From: Paralichthys olivaceus | Lineage: Eukaryota > Chordata > Actinopteri > Pleuronectiformes > Paralichthyidae | Assembly (NCBI RefSeq): GCF_024713975.1 | Contig: NC_091098.1 | Span: forward strand, 16,512,316 to 16,576,315 | Direction of reading: 5' to 3' | Length of the DNA: 64,000 nucleotides | Shown: in pieces, positions 48,553-60,800 of the stretch | How positions within the stretch are numbered: position 1 is the first letter of the stretch | Layout: each line of letters begins with the position of its first letter | Notes under the pieces: model-generated | What the model saw: only the letters and a program-made list of their open reading frames with translations | Told to the model about the DNA's origin: nothing | The model's database searches: none | Program-made: the position numbers and the translations under genes

Positions 48553-51500
48553 CTAGTCGTTAACTAGTCTATAAACATGGTACTGCGCTCCATGTTCACT
48601 GGTGGACACTTCAAACACAAAAGCGATGCACAGCAGAGTCTCCTGTGTTTCTCTGTTGGACACCACCTAGCAAGAGACAAGAAAAGAGGAAGATATTTTG
48701 AGAGGGTCAGGATATAACAGTAAATAATATGGGAAAAGACAGCAGTCAAGAAATAGAGATGAAGAAAATGACAGAATTAACAGAACTAAGAGGAGAGGTA
48801 TTAACATCTGGAGAGCCTGTGCAGTGATAACTTTCAGCAAAACATTGGGGAAAAACTTGTGATAAAATCACAGAGCAGTAGAAACCTTCTCTAGAAACCT
48901 TTCTCTAGAACAATATTGAATATAATCTCTGCTGATCAAGAATGGGTAAGCAATGTTTTCAAGACCTCACAATAAGAGGTACAGAGACAAAAGAGTGAAA
49001 GAGAAGTTCTTGCATGAAAGAGAGAGAACTGCACTGCAAAACACTGGTGGGTACGTGCACAACTGTGGCTGAAACTACAAGGTCCGACTGAGTGGAAGTT
49101 AAAAACGTTATGGAAAAAAGCGCACGGTAGCGCATTAGCATGAGTTAGCACATGGCAAAAAGAGGTACACACAACTGTACAATGCAGCAATGAAGAAAAC
49201 ACAGCCAGGTTAGTTTTTATGTGATTATGAGAGGTATTAAACAATTTTCGGTTCGTTATGAAACTGTGGCAGAACTAATTAGAATATGGTGGCCGGCTAC
49301 AGTATAGATTATTAAGGGAAAACACTGTTCTCTACAGTAAAGTTAACTCAGCTTAAAACGGTTACACACACACCTGTAGGATGGTGAAGTTCTCCAGTAC
49401 ACTGTTCATCATGTATTTCTCCGGCAGGTGTTTGAGTTTATGGATGAAGTTGATCATGTATTCACACATGGGCGACCGATGGATGCGGAACACGTACTTT
49501 CCTCCTTCCAGATGTGCATATTCCGTCTGAACAGAAGAGGAACCCACGCAACATGCATCACGATTAGAAACACCTTTTCATACCGTTCGATATATTAAAC
49601 ACTGGGTTTATTCACATACTGGGCTGATTTTCTCACCTCAACCTTCTCCACCACCTGTTTACCAAAGGAGCAGACCTTTGTCGAGACGCTGATAGTGATG
49701 TTTTCTGTTCCACTGTACTGACTGCTCACACCGTAGAAGGCACTAGAACCCTCCTCAATGTCACTGCTCAGGTCCGCCTGGAAAAATCCGAAGTGTGAGT
49801 GTGAAAAAGAGTAGAGGAAAGTCAGAAAGTCACCCATTTATGAGTGTATTCCTTCTGTGAGAGACAGCCTCTTGATATATGAAATATGAGACAGTCAATA
49901 AAATACTTATAGGTTATTTCCTGTGATTGCTGTCTCCTCTATTAAAGGTGTGTAGAATTTTGTGACAAGTTATTGTCAAACTTGCACTATTCCCCAATGA
50001 TTCCCTGCCTTGTGGTAATTTGACTGAATTCCTTGTCTCAAACATGAATCTCAAAATTCCAGATTATTAACCAAAATCTTGTCATCTCAAAAGGCACCTC
50101 TAGTTTTATGTACTGACCCAGAACTTGACGAGGAAGAACGCATTGTGCGGCCCTTTTTCATACAGCTCCTTTAGACCGCCCTTCTTCTCAGAGAACTTGT
50201 CATAAATCTGCCTCACATCTATGGACTCCAAAACAGGGTCATTGTAGCTCGGGTTCGATGGGCCAATGTGCACGAAAAGGTGTTTATACTGTTGGAAGAA
50301 AGAGATGAAAAGGGGGGGGAAAGGTTGGAGGATTTTTTTTGTTTTTGTTGGATACATTAAAAAACGTCTGGATGTCCGTACCGCCTCTCTGTCTCTCTGT
50401 GTCTCCATAAAAGCAGAGAACTCCAGTAGCCGTAGTTTTGCAGAGGCGATGGTTCTGTCTTGCCATACAGGCGCTGCTATAGCTGCAGGGCGATGGGGCG
50501 GTAGGGGCTCATAACCTTGAACCAAGAAAAAACTGTTAACAAAACAATTATCACGATGATTAATCAAATCAGTCAGTTTGTGTCCACACTTACTGATAGG
50601 AGCAGGGGCTGGTAGTGTAGTGTATGGCGGCTGTGCAAAGGGCTTAATGCTGTTAAATAGAAAAACCAGATGAGTGGGGAATCAAAAATGTGTAACTTCA
50701 CCCAATTATTAATTGCACTTTCTCCAATTTAAACAAAAAAACCCAACTAATCTGCCAGTGATACTTACTCCTGAGAATGTCCAGGCTGTCCTGGCATAGG
50801 GCCGGGCCAAAACTACACAAAGGAAAGAAGGGAAACGGGGCAGATAGTATTACTCAGACTTTCAACCAGAAAATAAAAAAGAACAGATGTGTGTGGGTCT
50901 GTGTGTGTCTCACTCTGACTGGTGGAGGGAAGGGAGTCTGGGGTTTCATTACACTCGCAGACACAATCTGAGCTGATGAGAGGTTGGCTACTGTCTGCAG
51001 AGCCTTGTCTTTGGATACCTGGTCCTGAACATGAAAACAACAAAGTGACACACAATGAAAAATTCTCCTTCTTTCAAAATGCTGGTCATTACAGTCAGCG
51101 TAACTTAAAAGTCCACTTTAGACAACAAGCCAGCCAACTTACTTCAACATGATGCAGTAATGAGGGGAGACAGGACAGAGTGCAAAGCAGATATAGGGGG
51201 GGATGCCAAAGCAGGAGGGGCACCACACTAGCAGGCTAGAAGAGCTAACTGGAGCCATCACCAGTATTGAACTAAAGCCACTAAAAACAAGAGTAATGAG
51301 AGTTTTGAGCCTGGCAGAAGAACTGCACTGTGTAGACAAGCGGTAATGTAATGCCAACCACGAAGCACAAAGCCTGAAGGAAAAAACTGGAGTTGTATGA
51401 CCAAAACTTACCAAGTTCATGGCCTATGGCAAAAAAGACACGATATCAATTAACTTCAGTACATTCAATATGAAAGCAGGTCACAGAATCACTGTTAGGG

Positions 51501-54500
51501 CAATGAGGGAAAACACCTTGCTCACTACATACAAATCTTTATTACAAGCCTACCTCACCCCACATTCTAAGCTTTAAGCTAACATTCATCTTACATTGAA
51601 AGCACACGCTATGTCCTACTAACCTGTGCTGATATTTACACCAGGAAACATACTGACCTAAATGTGTATTAAAGTACAGCAAATGAAATCACAAAGAGGG
51701 GATGATAAAACCACAGGAAGAGTGCTATGACAGGAAAGACAAAGAACGGACGGAAATGTTCAGGAGTGAGAACATGGAGATCAGAAATGTTTCAAAGGAG
51801 AAATTCTGCAAGTCTGAACGCATGCAAGGGGCGCAATAAAAACTCCCTGTGTGTATGCAGGTCTCTGTGTGTCTTACTAGATGCCATGTACATGCTAAGA
51901 ACAACCATGCCACTTAAGCTACTGATCTCATGCAATTATCTGTCAAAGGTCAAACCTCTAACAATGTACTCAACTCAACCTCATTGCCATGCAAAAAATA
52001 AAGTAAAACCCTCGTTTCTACACTCAGCAACAACAAACAACTGTCTAATATGGACGTGAAGCAGTGAATGAGACCTTTAAAGCATAAAAGCAACCCAATA
52101 AAATATCTGACGATATGAGTTTGCAAAGACTGAGCCACACCATATTCCCACACCCACTAAACAGAACATTCTTAATGATATGATCAACTACCAAACTATT
52201 CAGAAATTAAATTCTTTCTCTTCTCCGTCAAGGTGTTCAAGTTGCTCTGGCTTGAAGCGTTTTCACACCTGAAGTCTGGTCCAAAGTTCATGTCTTTGTG
52301 ACATTGATTACTTTTGATCTAGCTTTGGTTTGATGTTGCAATTTATGGAGCGCACTCAAGACACCACTTCTTGGTCGGACTAAATTTCGGTCTGTTGTTC
52401 TGGACTGTGGTCTGGGGAATATTTCACTTCTCAAATCTGCTCAATCCCTTCTCTGGTGCTTATAATAATTGTATATTTAAATGTATTTATATTTATACTT
52501 GCACAAACACACCACAGGAAATTCCTTGTATGTGTAAACCTACTTGGCAATAAACCCTGATTCTGATATTTTGGTGTTGATTGTAGTCTAGAGTTTATTA
52601 AAATGATGAGATCTAATTTGAAAGGTTGACAGGATTGAAATAACTGAATTCAATAATTGATTTGAATAAAAAAATATTATGTATTCAACATGTCATCGTA
52701 ACATGTATTATCATGTAAATTTGTACATATATTCATTACAATATATAGTAATTACCAAAAATGTGTGAAAATGTGGGAGAAAATGGTAAAACCAATCTTA
52801 TTTTACAGGAGACAACTCAACTATGACAAAGCATCCAAGGTACGTACTGTAACACCCTAACAGAGAAGCATAAACCTACTGCCTCATTGGGTTAGGTTGG
52901 ATTTGGGCCACATGCAGAGTAAAGCAGAGGCAGTAAGCATGTGTACCTTCAGCTTAGACTGAATCTCGCGAGACTTTCTCTTGGCCAAGACTTGCAGGTG
53001 ACTAGAGACCTGAAGAAACACAGGATGAAGGAAAAGGGGGAAAGGAAAAGAGGAGCGGATGTGACTACAGAGGGAGGGGAGAACTGTTTCAGCGGGCACC
53101 CACCTTGATGCTCGCCTGGTATTCTCGTACCCTCTTGCGTGCCAGAACCTGAATGTGACTAGACACCTAAAGTGAACCCCATGAAAACATACATTCAAAG
53201 GGTGATTTCTGCAATTTTAAACAATCACGGTCTATAAATTATCTATCTATTAAAACATTGTGAAAGTATGCTGGAACCAGCAAATCATATTACATCAGAT
53301 AACATGTAAATACTCATGTCTTAATAACACCTGTGCGTACCTGTTTGCGCGTGCGTGTCTTCCCTGTTCGTAGCTTAATATAACGAGCGATTAGCTCATT
53401 TCGACCTAGAATGGAGAAACAAAAAGATAAAATCAGACAGGAACATGTAAATACACATGGTTTAGCTAAAAAACAAATGTGCTTAGCTATGATGACGGAG
53501 AGTAAGACAAGCTGGAGCTGGTACAAGCTGTTACATTTGGTCATTCTGAGTCAAATTATCAGACCTTTGTTTCGCACTGTCACAGATCTTAATGAAATTT
53601 TGGCATGTTAATTTGGTCAGAAACTCACGGAACCAAAATGTCATGATGCTCAGCTCCTCACTCAGGGAAATATAGTGAAGATTGAACTTTTTAAAGGGAC
53701 TCTGTCAGGTTGTCCCTTAAGGTCCAGTGTGTAAGCTTTAGGTGAAAGGGATCTATTGGCAGAAATGTAGTGGATGAATAACCCTCATGCTGTTTTCACG
53801 AGTTTGTTTCATCTAAATTGTATGAATTGTAGTTTTCTTTACCCCAGAAAAGGCCCTTTATATTCAAATACTTTATATTTACATCGAGGGGACCCTTTCT
53901 ACGGAGGCCGCCATGTTTTTTACATTAGTCCAGACTGGACAAACTAAACACCTTTTGAGTTTTTATGACAACTGAAGGCTTCAACAGCTTCTTTTTATGT
54001 TTGGAAGGGGATATAGGTGAGGGGTGTTCAGCTGCAACATGCAATTTCAACAGTAGATATCACACAATTCCACACACCTTTAATAGAGGAGACAGATAAT
54101 TGGTTCTCGTATAATTTCAAAGCTCTTTTCCAGCTCCGGGTTTGTCTAAACAGAATGTTATCCCCAGTAAGAAATAACAGCATTATGAGTGATTAAAACA
54201 AGTATTCCATTCTAGCCTCATCAACAGAAAAATAGTAAAAATCATGATGAGCCATAATGTTGGACCCAGTGATGCTTGCTGCTGATGTATGACAGTGTTC
54301 ATATATCCAGAGCTGATCAAATAAATATCCAAAGGTACCACCTTAGATTTATTTTCTGTGGCACATTCACAAAACAGGCCTGCATGCTTTTAATTATACC
54401 ACACTCATACAACTACTGGTGCAACCAAGCTCCTCTAAACTGCATCGAAGACAAGAATGAGCTCCAATTCATTAACATTAATCCAAACTTAATCAGAGCT

Positions 54501-57500
54501 AGATCTCAATGTTACAACGCAGCAAACAACACACTACTGAGATCATGACTCCATCATGTTTTTCAGCCTCGGACACAGTGACACAGGATTGTCAATGTAT
54601 GTTTAGGTTGGACTGAATTCACAGTTTATTTGGTATGAGGTTTTAGCTTTTGTGTTTATTTACAGTCAGATTTGGTCTTGCCTGCTGGCAGAGCTTCTTA
54701 GCAGATGGCCAAATAATGGAAACGGATGGGAAAAAAGAGAGAGAGGTTATCATAGTCAAGAGACGCCCAAAATGTGGTCACTAATAACTGCCAGCTCAGT
54801 TCTTTCGTTCTCTGCCTCCCCCTGCTCCAACCCACACCTAACGATTGACTTGTCTCTGATTATAATTCACTCAGTTCACCCTTCTGCAGAGGCCAGAAAA
54901 GCATCAAGTTTAAGGTAAAGGCGATTAAATGATTCCACTGTTGCAATCATCTAATCACATACACACACGGTTATCATCATCTACATCACCAGCCTTCTTT
55001 CTGGGAAGTGGTGTGATGCTGTTGGGACTTAGGTCACATCAGGCTGAGTCACTTCAGCTCCATGAAGTTACCAGAAGACAGAATTCCATAAAATCTACAA
55101 AAAAGGGGCTGAGTCAGACACAGCATTCTGCTCCGATTCCCAAAACAGGACACATGCAGTTTCCTGCAGTCTATCACTACTCCACATAAGGCCAAATGCT
55201 TTTTCATCAGACCTAGCTGCATGCCCCTTATTAAATAATTTACACTTCTACATGACAACACGGAGGTTGGAGGTCAGAAAACATTGTATTACGGTATGTG
55301 GATTCCAAATCATATAATTTATCCCTGTTTCAAACCCTCTTCTGCTATATAAATTAGTTTTCTTGTTGAAAGTACAGATGACATTTTAGACCCCCCACCA
55401 CCAAAAAATAAAAAATAAAATAATAAATAAAAAAGAAAGACAGTGGAAAATACAGAGTGGGCTAGTGGGCCAACAAAACTTCATAATTTTCTTCCTTTAG
55501 TCATTATTAGGTTATGAAGTTATGTCTCCATCTCATTTGTTTTATTTAGTTAGCAAGAAATGCAAAAACTACAGGATGGATTATGACAAAACTTAGTGGA
55601 GGTATGCAGTGTGGGTCAGGGAGGGTTGTATCAGTAGTTGTATGACTCAACTACCAGTGGTGAATGGAGAATACTTAAGCTGTTTTCAGACATGACCAGA
55701 GAATAGGATCTGGACTTTCTCCAGAGTTTTACTTTCACACACAAGCAAAGCAGGAGAAGACGGGCAACATATCCTCTGGAGGCTTCATGTGAGGGTGGTG
55801 CAGCAGGTAGGGGCAGCACGTAACGTATACATTCTGTTGCAGAGATCACGTTTGTCCGGTGAAAGACAGCAGAAACTCTGGAGGCTCTCACTCTGACATT
55901 TGCCTTCACACATACACTGTCTCTGGAGTTCAGTGGATGTCTGAAAGCAGCTTTACTGTCAGTAACAGCTCAACCTTGTTGTCGGTTAAAGCAAATCAAT
56001 CCCTTCTCTTACTTTTAATTGCCATAATTCTTGTTTGTATTTCCTGTAGCTAAGCATTCAACAGTACACAATCTGCTTCCTGTTTACACCAGCATACACA
56101 AAGGAAAACATGAGTATGGGTGTAGCCACAGAGACATTTGATTACCATTCAGTCTCTCATTCGCACCCATGGGCAACCATGCAAACCCCAGACAGAGAAC
56201 CTTCTTGCTGTGAGGCAACAGTGTGTTAACCACTACCAGGGTTATTCAGAGTTTCTCACAATATGCTAAGGAGCTGTGTGTGGGTAGTGGTGGTCAAACA
56301 AACTGGTTTGAAAATGGGAGACCAGTGGGTGCTTGGGTTAGACCTGTCTCTGGAGTCTGTTTTACCAGTGTGACATGGTGTTCAGGCACACACCAATTAC
56401 ATAATTTGCCCACTGGCCCCACTATCCATTTCAGTTTCTATAGACATAAAACCAATTTGGTAGATTTTTGTGCATCGGTGGTAACATCAGATTATCATAC
56501 ACTTTCTATCAATACTTGGATGCTACATTTAGAGACTGATAGTGTTCCCTTAATGTAGCAGCAGAGAATGTCCACATCGTGTCATACCTAGCATGGGTAT
56601 TACGTTCTAGGTGTCCGTGTAGCTTTACAATGTGTGAAAACGTGTCCCAGCAGGACTTTCCTTGTTTGCTGAAGGGGAAGTGGGGGTGGTCAATACAGTG
56701 AGCCCACATTTCCACAAAAGGAGAAAATGCCGCTATGCTGAAACAAACTTTCCCCTTCTGTCGCATGGGATCACATATCCTGTTCCCCCTCACAACAGAC
56801 ATACGCATACACAAATGCATAACACAGACTGCTGCAGGCGTGAATGCCAACTCTCAGCCCAAAAAATAAAAATGCTGGGAATGTTGGGTGTTCGCCAAGG
56901 TCTCCCATAAAGTAGGAAGAAATGGTCAAAATACATCAGTGCTCCACTAGCCTTCAGCCTCCAGAACAGATTCTACAAGACACAAACAAAACTCACACTA
57001 CATGTGTGCATGCACCACATGGTATGTAGTCAGTAAGTAATTAGTGCCCTGTGGGAATGAGCAATCAGGGAACTTCTGCATATGTTGATCCTAACCTGAC
57101 CTGAAATGTCAATCGGCTTTGTCCTTTGACCTCTGTCCCTGCTGAATGCACTTTAACCTCATAATGCCCTCTCCCAAAATTCCTGCAAGCACAACACCTG
57201 GGTAAAAATAAGTCTTTACAAGAAGAATCAATAAACCACTAGCTTCCAAAGTGCACATAGCAGATTCAGTCCCGGCTGTCAATCATGATGTTTCACCCCG
57301 TTTTCATAGCATCACATAACCAATCCAGTCCAAGGTGTAAACAGGGTTTGTTTACCATAGTAAATGCCTTTACACTTTGTAGATGCCATACAAAGCTAGA
57401 TTCCTGATAAAACTGCTGAAATGGTGAATGTTTACTGAAAATCAAATGTCTGAGACCATAAACGTAAGGTAAGAAAGTGTTTTCCGCCTAAGTGGAAGCT

Positions 57501-57864
57501 AGGCACCATTTTTCTACACAGAAGAATGTGCAGTACAATAGTTTATTTTTTGCAAACTGAGCAGTGAATTATTTGGGATATTCTGCTCCTTATGGTTAAT
57601 AGGATGACAACTTGTGTGTTAGGACAGAAATGTGTTGTAGTCCTCACCATACATCTTTCCCTCATCTGACAGTATGATCTTCCTCCTTCCGCAGGGAGGG
57701 TAGATGGCCAGAGCTTCCTGAAAGCTCTGCTCGATGTCTGGACTCCACACTCCCTCAGGGTCGCCGTCCAATCCACGGTCTGCCCCATCTGCCAGTCCTT
57801 CTCCATCGGCACCCTCCTCCTGCGCCCCGTCAGGGCTGCCACGGCAACTCCACTCCGACGCAAT
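48553..57864 (-). CDS. tead3: TEA-domain transcription factor 3 (12 coding exons plus one alternative exon; 426 aa)
   Basis: TEAD proteins bind MCAT sites (GGAATG) and recruit YAP/TAZ or VGLL co-factors in the Hippo pathway. Exons: 57648-57864, 53341-53405, then 53104-53166 or 52947-53009, 51412-51423, 50914-51024, 50769-50812, 50594-50649, 50382-50515, 50118-50288, 49637-49777, 49374-49526, 48553-48666. All junctions are in frame. The TEA domain (from about residue 38) has [20 protein letters not shown] and [20 protein letters not shown]. The YAP-binding domain has [65 protein letters not shown] and [20 protein letters not shown], with the family's palmitoylated cysteine. TEAD3-specific marks are the AMNL microexon, LYEKGP and REYQ. 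No in-frame AUG precedes the TEA domain, so the start is taken as ATT at 57862-57864. Human TEAD3 is 435 aa. Confidence 0.94.
51412..51423 (-). other. tead3: 12-nt microexon of tead3 (residues AMNL)
   Basis: GCCATGAACTTG is flanked by acceptor TTTGCCATAG and a strong donor GTAAGT. It encodes Ala-Met-Asn-Leu between the TEA domain and [10 protein letters not shown]. Mammalian TEAD3 has AMNL at this place, and TEAD1 has the optional VTSM. Being 12 nt and phase 0, it can be skipped without frame loss. Confidence 0.9.
52947..53009 (-). other. tead3: tead3 alternative exon 4b (TEAD1/4-like recognition helix)
   Basis: A second 63-nt, phase-0 exon, only 94 bp after exon 4a, with acceptor TTTCTTCAG and donor GTACAC. 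It encodes [17 protein letters not shown] and four more residues. It keeps the SSHxQ DNA-reading residues but has 9 of 21 residues changed from 4a. Its tail (KSREIQ then SKLK) resembles TEAD1/TEAD4 more than TEAD3. The reading frame is open and both splice sites are intact, so it looks functional. Confidence 0.85.
53104..53166 (-). other. tead3: tead3 alternative exon 4a (TEAD3-type recognition helix)
   Basis: A 63-nt, phase-0 exon with acceptor CACTTTAG and donor GTGGGT. It encodes [17 protein letters not shown] and four more residues, closest to the TEAD3 version of the third helix of the TEA domain and its following basic stretch. It lies 174 bp after exon 3. Confidence 0.88.
53716..54083 (+). 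mobile_element. MITE family member 3 (AAAGGTnCAGTGTGTA ends), longest copy
   Basis: The copy opens CTTAAGGTCCAGTGTGTAAG and closes CCACACACCTTTAA. The interior includes GTTTCATCTAAATTGTATGA, CTACGGAGGCCGCCATGTTT and CCTTTTGAGTTTTTATGACA. At 368 bp it is the longest of the three copies. It lies in the tead3 intron between exons 2 and 3. A short end fragment (AAAGGTGTGTAGAATTTTGT) is also present near 49945. Confidence 0.82.
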
Positions 57865-57889
57865 GATGACGGCTCCAGCCACAAATCAC
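57860..57889 (-). promoter_or_regulatory. tead3: tead3 translation start context: in-frame stop, then non-AUG start
   Basis: The exon begins at 57889 and has an in-frame TGA at 57886-57888. The codons that follow are TTT GTG GCT GGA GCC GTC ATC ATT GCG TCG. No ATG occurs in frame until near the end of the exon, inside the TEA domain. The ATT (57862-57864) has A at -3 and G at +4, a strong context. It aligns with the known non-AUG starts of mammalian TEAD genes (AUU, AUA, UUG) just before the Ala-Ser codons. Confidence 0.82.
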
Positions 57890-57899
57890 CTTGAACAAA

Positions 57900-60800
57900 T
57901 GGTAAAATACTTTACTAATAACATGGTGCTGTAGAAAAATTGAAGGGTTTCAGACAGTTTTTCATTCACATTATACAAACATTAGATCAAATTATCAACT
58001 ACAGTTGATGAAGTTTGACAAAAAATACATAGCAATCAGCAAGGTTCAAATAATTTGCCGTCTGCTGAAGGTTTTTTGCAATAACCGAAATCTATTGTTT
58101 TGTTAAATTTATTACGAAGGGAAAAAAAGGAAAATGCAGAATTCTATTCCTGAAAAACACTTTCTGTTGGTATCCATATGAAAATGATTGTCTGTATTAC
58201 ACTAAACTCTTAACCGACTGGACATCTTGTGAAATATATTATTTTGCAATGTGAGAGGTGGAGAAATAGACAAATGGGCTCTGAGCAGAACCGGGCAACC
58301 GAGCAGAGCTGTATGCTGTCTCAGCACCACAGAACCACACATGGGATAAAGTTATAAAATATGGTTTGACTTAGAACTAGAAGCAAATCATGGCAACGTA
58401 TTAGGGCCTGGAGATGAGGGGTTTTCCAAACAAGTTAAAGTACTGGCTTTGTTACTGACTGTGGCCACTGAGATGAGGCAATGTGACAATGGAGTTGAGT
58501 ACACAGAGTTTTAGTAACAAGGCCCAATAACAATCAAGAGTGGCCCTGAATGTCACATAGACTGATGGACAGGACCAGGATTAACTTTACAGCTGTTGAG
58601 TATGGTGAAAGGTTTCTTACAGTCCAAATGTCTCCGCACTTCACCAAGAGTGAGATCGGATTTGTCTTAAGTTGTTTACAGCTTCCATGGGTACAGGGTG
58701 TATTAATAGCCCTGGCATCTGGGGTTAAAGAACCGACAAACAAAATGGCAAAACATTAGAAGCTTGTAAATTTATGAAGTCACTGGCCAAGGTCAACAAA
58801 AGCACTGACAGTTGGTCCTGCTATTTAGATACAACAATAACATGGACTATGATAGATGACAAACTGATTCGCTATAATGGCGAGATGAGTTAATAACTTT
58901 TATGAGCTAATTGTCCCAGAGAAACTTGCTGAAAAGATAATACTCAAGCCATATGATTTTCCCAAAAGCTTTCAACCTTGCCTGCCGGGGCCACATAAGG
59001 AAATTACACATTCTTTTGTTATTGTTGAAGATGCTCCAAGTCTCCTCAAACATACGCACACATGTACAACACGAGTGCTGCCTGGTGTGTAATGTTTTCC
59101 AGAGTGTGGTTAACATGGTCCCTGCCACAGGAGAACCACAGAAGATCAGCGTGGTCGCTGAGCTTCCCTGCTGTGGTGAGCTTATTGGACACACACGGCA
59201 ACAGAGCCTTCCCAGTTTCAATCACTGCTGACGGGACTGTGCTGTTGCCATAGAGATCAGACAGGCCCTGGTGAGATGATTAGGAGAGGGCAAGGCCTGA
59301 AAGAACATTTCGATGTTTAAGGGGTCTTGAAAGTTTTACTCAGTGAGAACTCTTGTTCTGACTGGATCTGATTAACCTTCATGTTCAGGGTTAACGGTCA
59401 TAGACACCCCAGGGTCCTATTAACAGCTCAAAATTAACACTGCTTTAACCTTGCTGATACTTTGTAGCGGTGCCTTGTTTGATGATAAATACTTAAATTG
59501 AGGTTTTAGAACAACTGAATTCATCTAAGAGGGGATATTCGATACTTTGACCTGTTGGCGCATTGAAATAAATACTCTACTTTGTATGCACCTTGGATCT
59601 CATGTCCACACAATGGTGCAATGGTTCGTAGATTAATTGATGAGTCAGTCAACGGAGAATGAGTCAGGAACTACTTTTGTAATCAAATGATAAGATTAGT
59701 CATTCTTTTGATTCTCAAATATTTTAATTTAGACAATTGTCTGAATAGAAATCACCACATCAAACAACATATTATAATGATTTAACTGGAGAAGCACAAA
59801 AAAAACTTTTTATCATGAAGTAGTCACAGGAAATGCAATGTGTCTGTCCACGAACTAAGCAAACACAGCTAGTCAGAATTGCATCTAGAACAGGTTTCCT
59901 TTGACAGCAGAACAGTTTTATGGGGAGTAATGGAACAAGAGGAGCAGCCACAGCGATCTGTGAGGTGAAGAGCAACACACCTCCAACACCTCAGAGGTAC
60001 TACAGCTACTTTCACAGTGCCCTACTGTCCCTAGATTCAGGCCACGTGCAACATAAAAGCACTTGCTAACACGATGATGGGAAAATTGTCCCAACATAAA
60101 ATGATCATTTTGCAGCCCCAAGAAGTTGGTGACTTGTAGTATTAAACCACAATTGCTGTTACAACCAGTGACTAGAGGTGAAAACAAACAAAACATATGC
60201 GGTTTCTTCTTTCTAAAATGTGAGGATCTGAGGCTTTTCTTTGTCCAACATGAGTTGACTTAAGACTGTTGCTTAGACAAGTTAAGATTAATGAATGCCA
60301 CCTTTGTCTCAGGGAAATTGTTAAGGATACTGTTTTCTTCATTAAATACACTAAACTGAAAGTGTATAAACTGCTAGTAGGTTAATCAATGATAAAAACT
60401 AATCATTCTTGTATATTACTGTATATAGGCCTATACTATTGGGCACTGCTGCCATATAGGAAAATAAGCTAGGTATTTCTTTAAATGACACTTTTTGGCA
60501 AATAAAATCAACTTAAACTTGTTCATATAACACCACATATGCCCTTGTCTGATGTGACGACAATGATTTGGAATAATTTCTGCATTTTGTCCCCTAATTA
60601 AAATATAAAAGTTCCGTTATTGGCAAACGGAGGCATTGTCTTTTCAGTGCTGTTTTCAGCAGATAATGTTTGAATATGGTAAGAAACAGTATTCATCGGG
60701 GGGAAATTTGGTTGATTTTCTTAAAATTTTGTACATGTTGCAGCAGAGTCTGTGGGACCCCAACACAACAAGGAAGTAAATCCAATGTCAACACAACACA

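Noticed and set aside
57619-57882. GTG at 57880-57882 as the tead3 start
   Set aside because: It is in frame but six codons upstream of the ATT that aligns with the family's known start, and the residues in between have no family match. Kept only as a less likely alternative.
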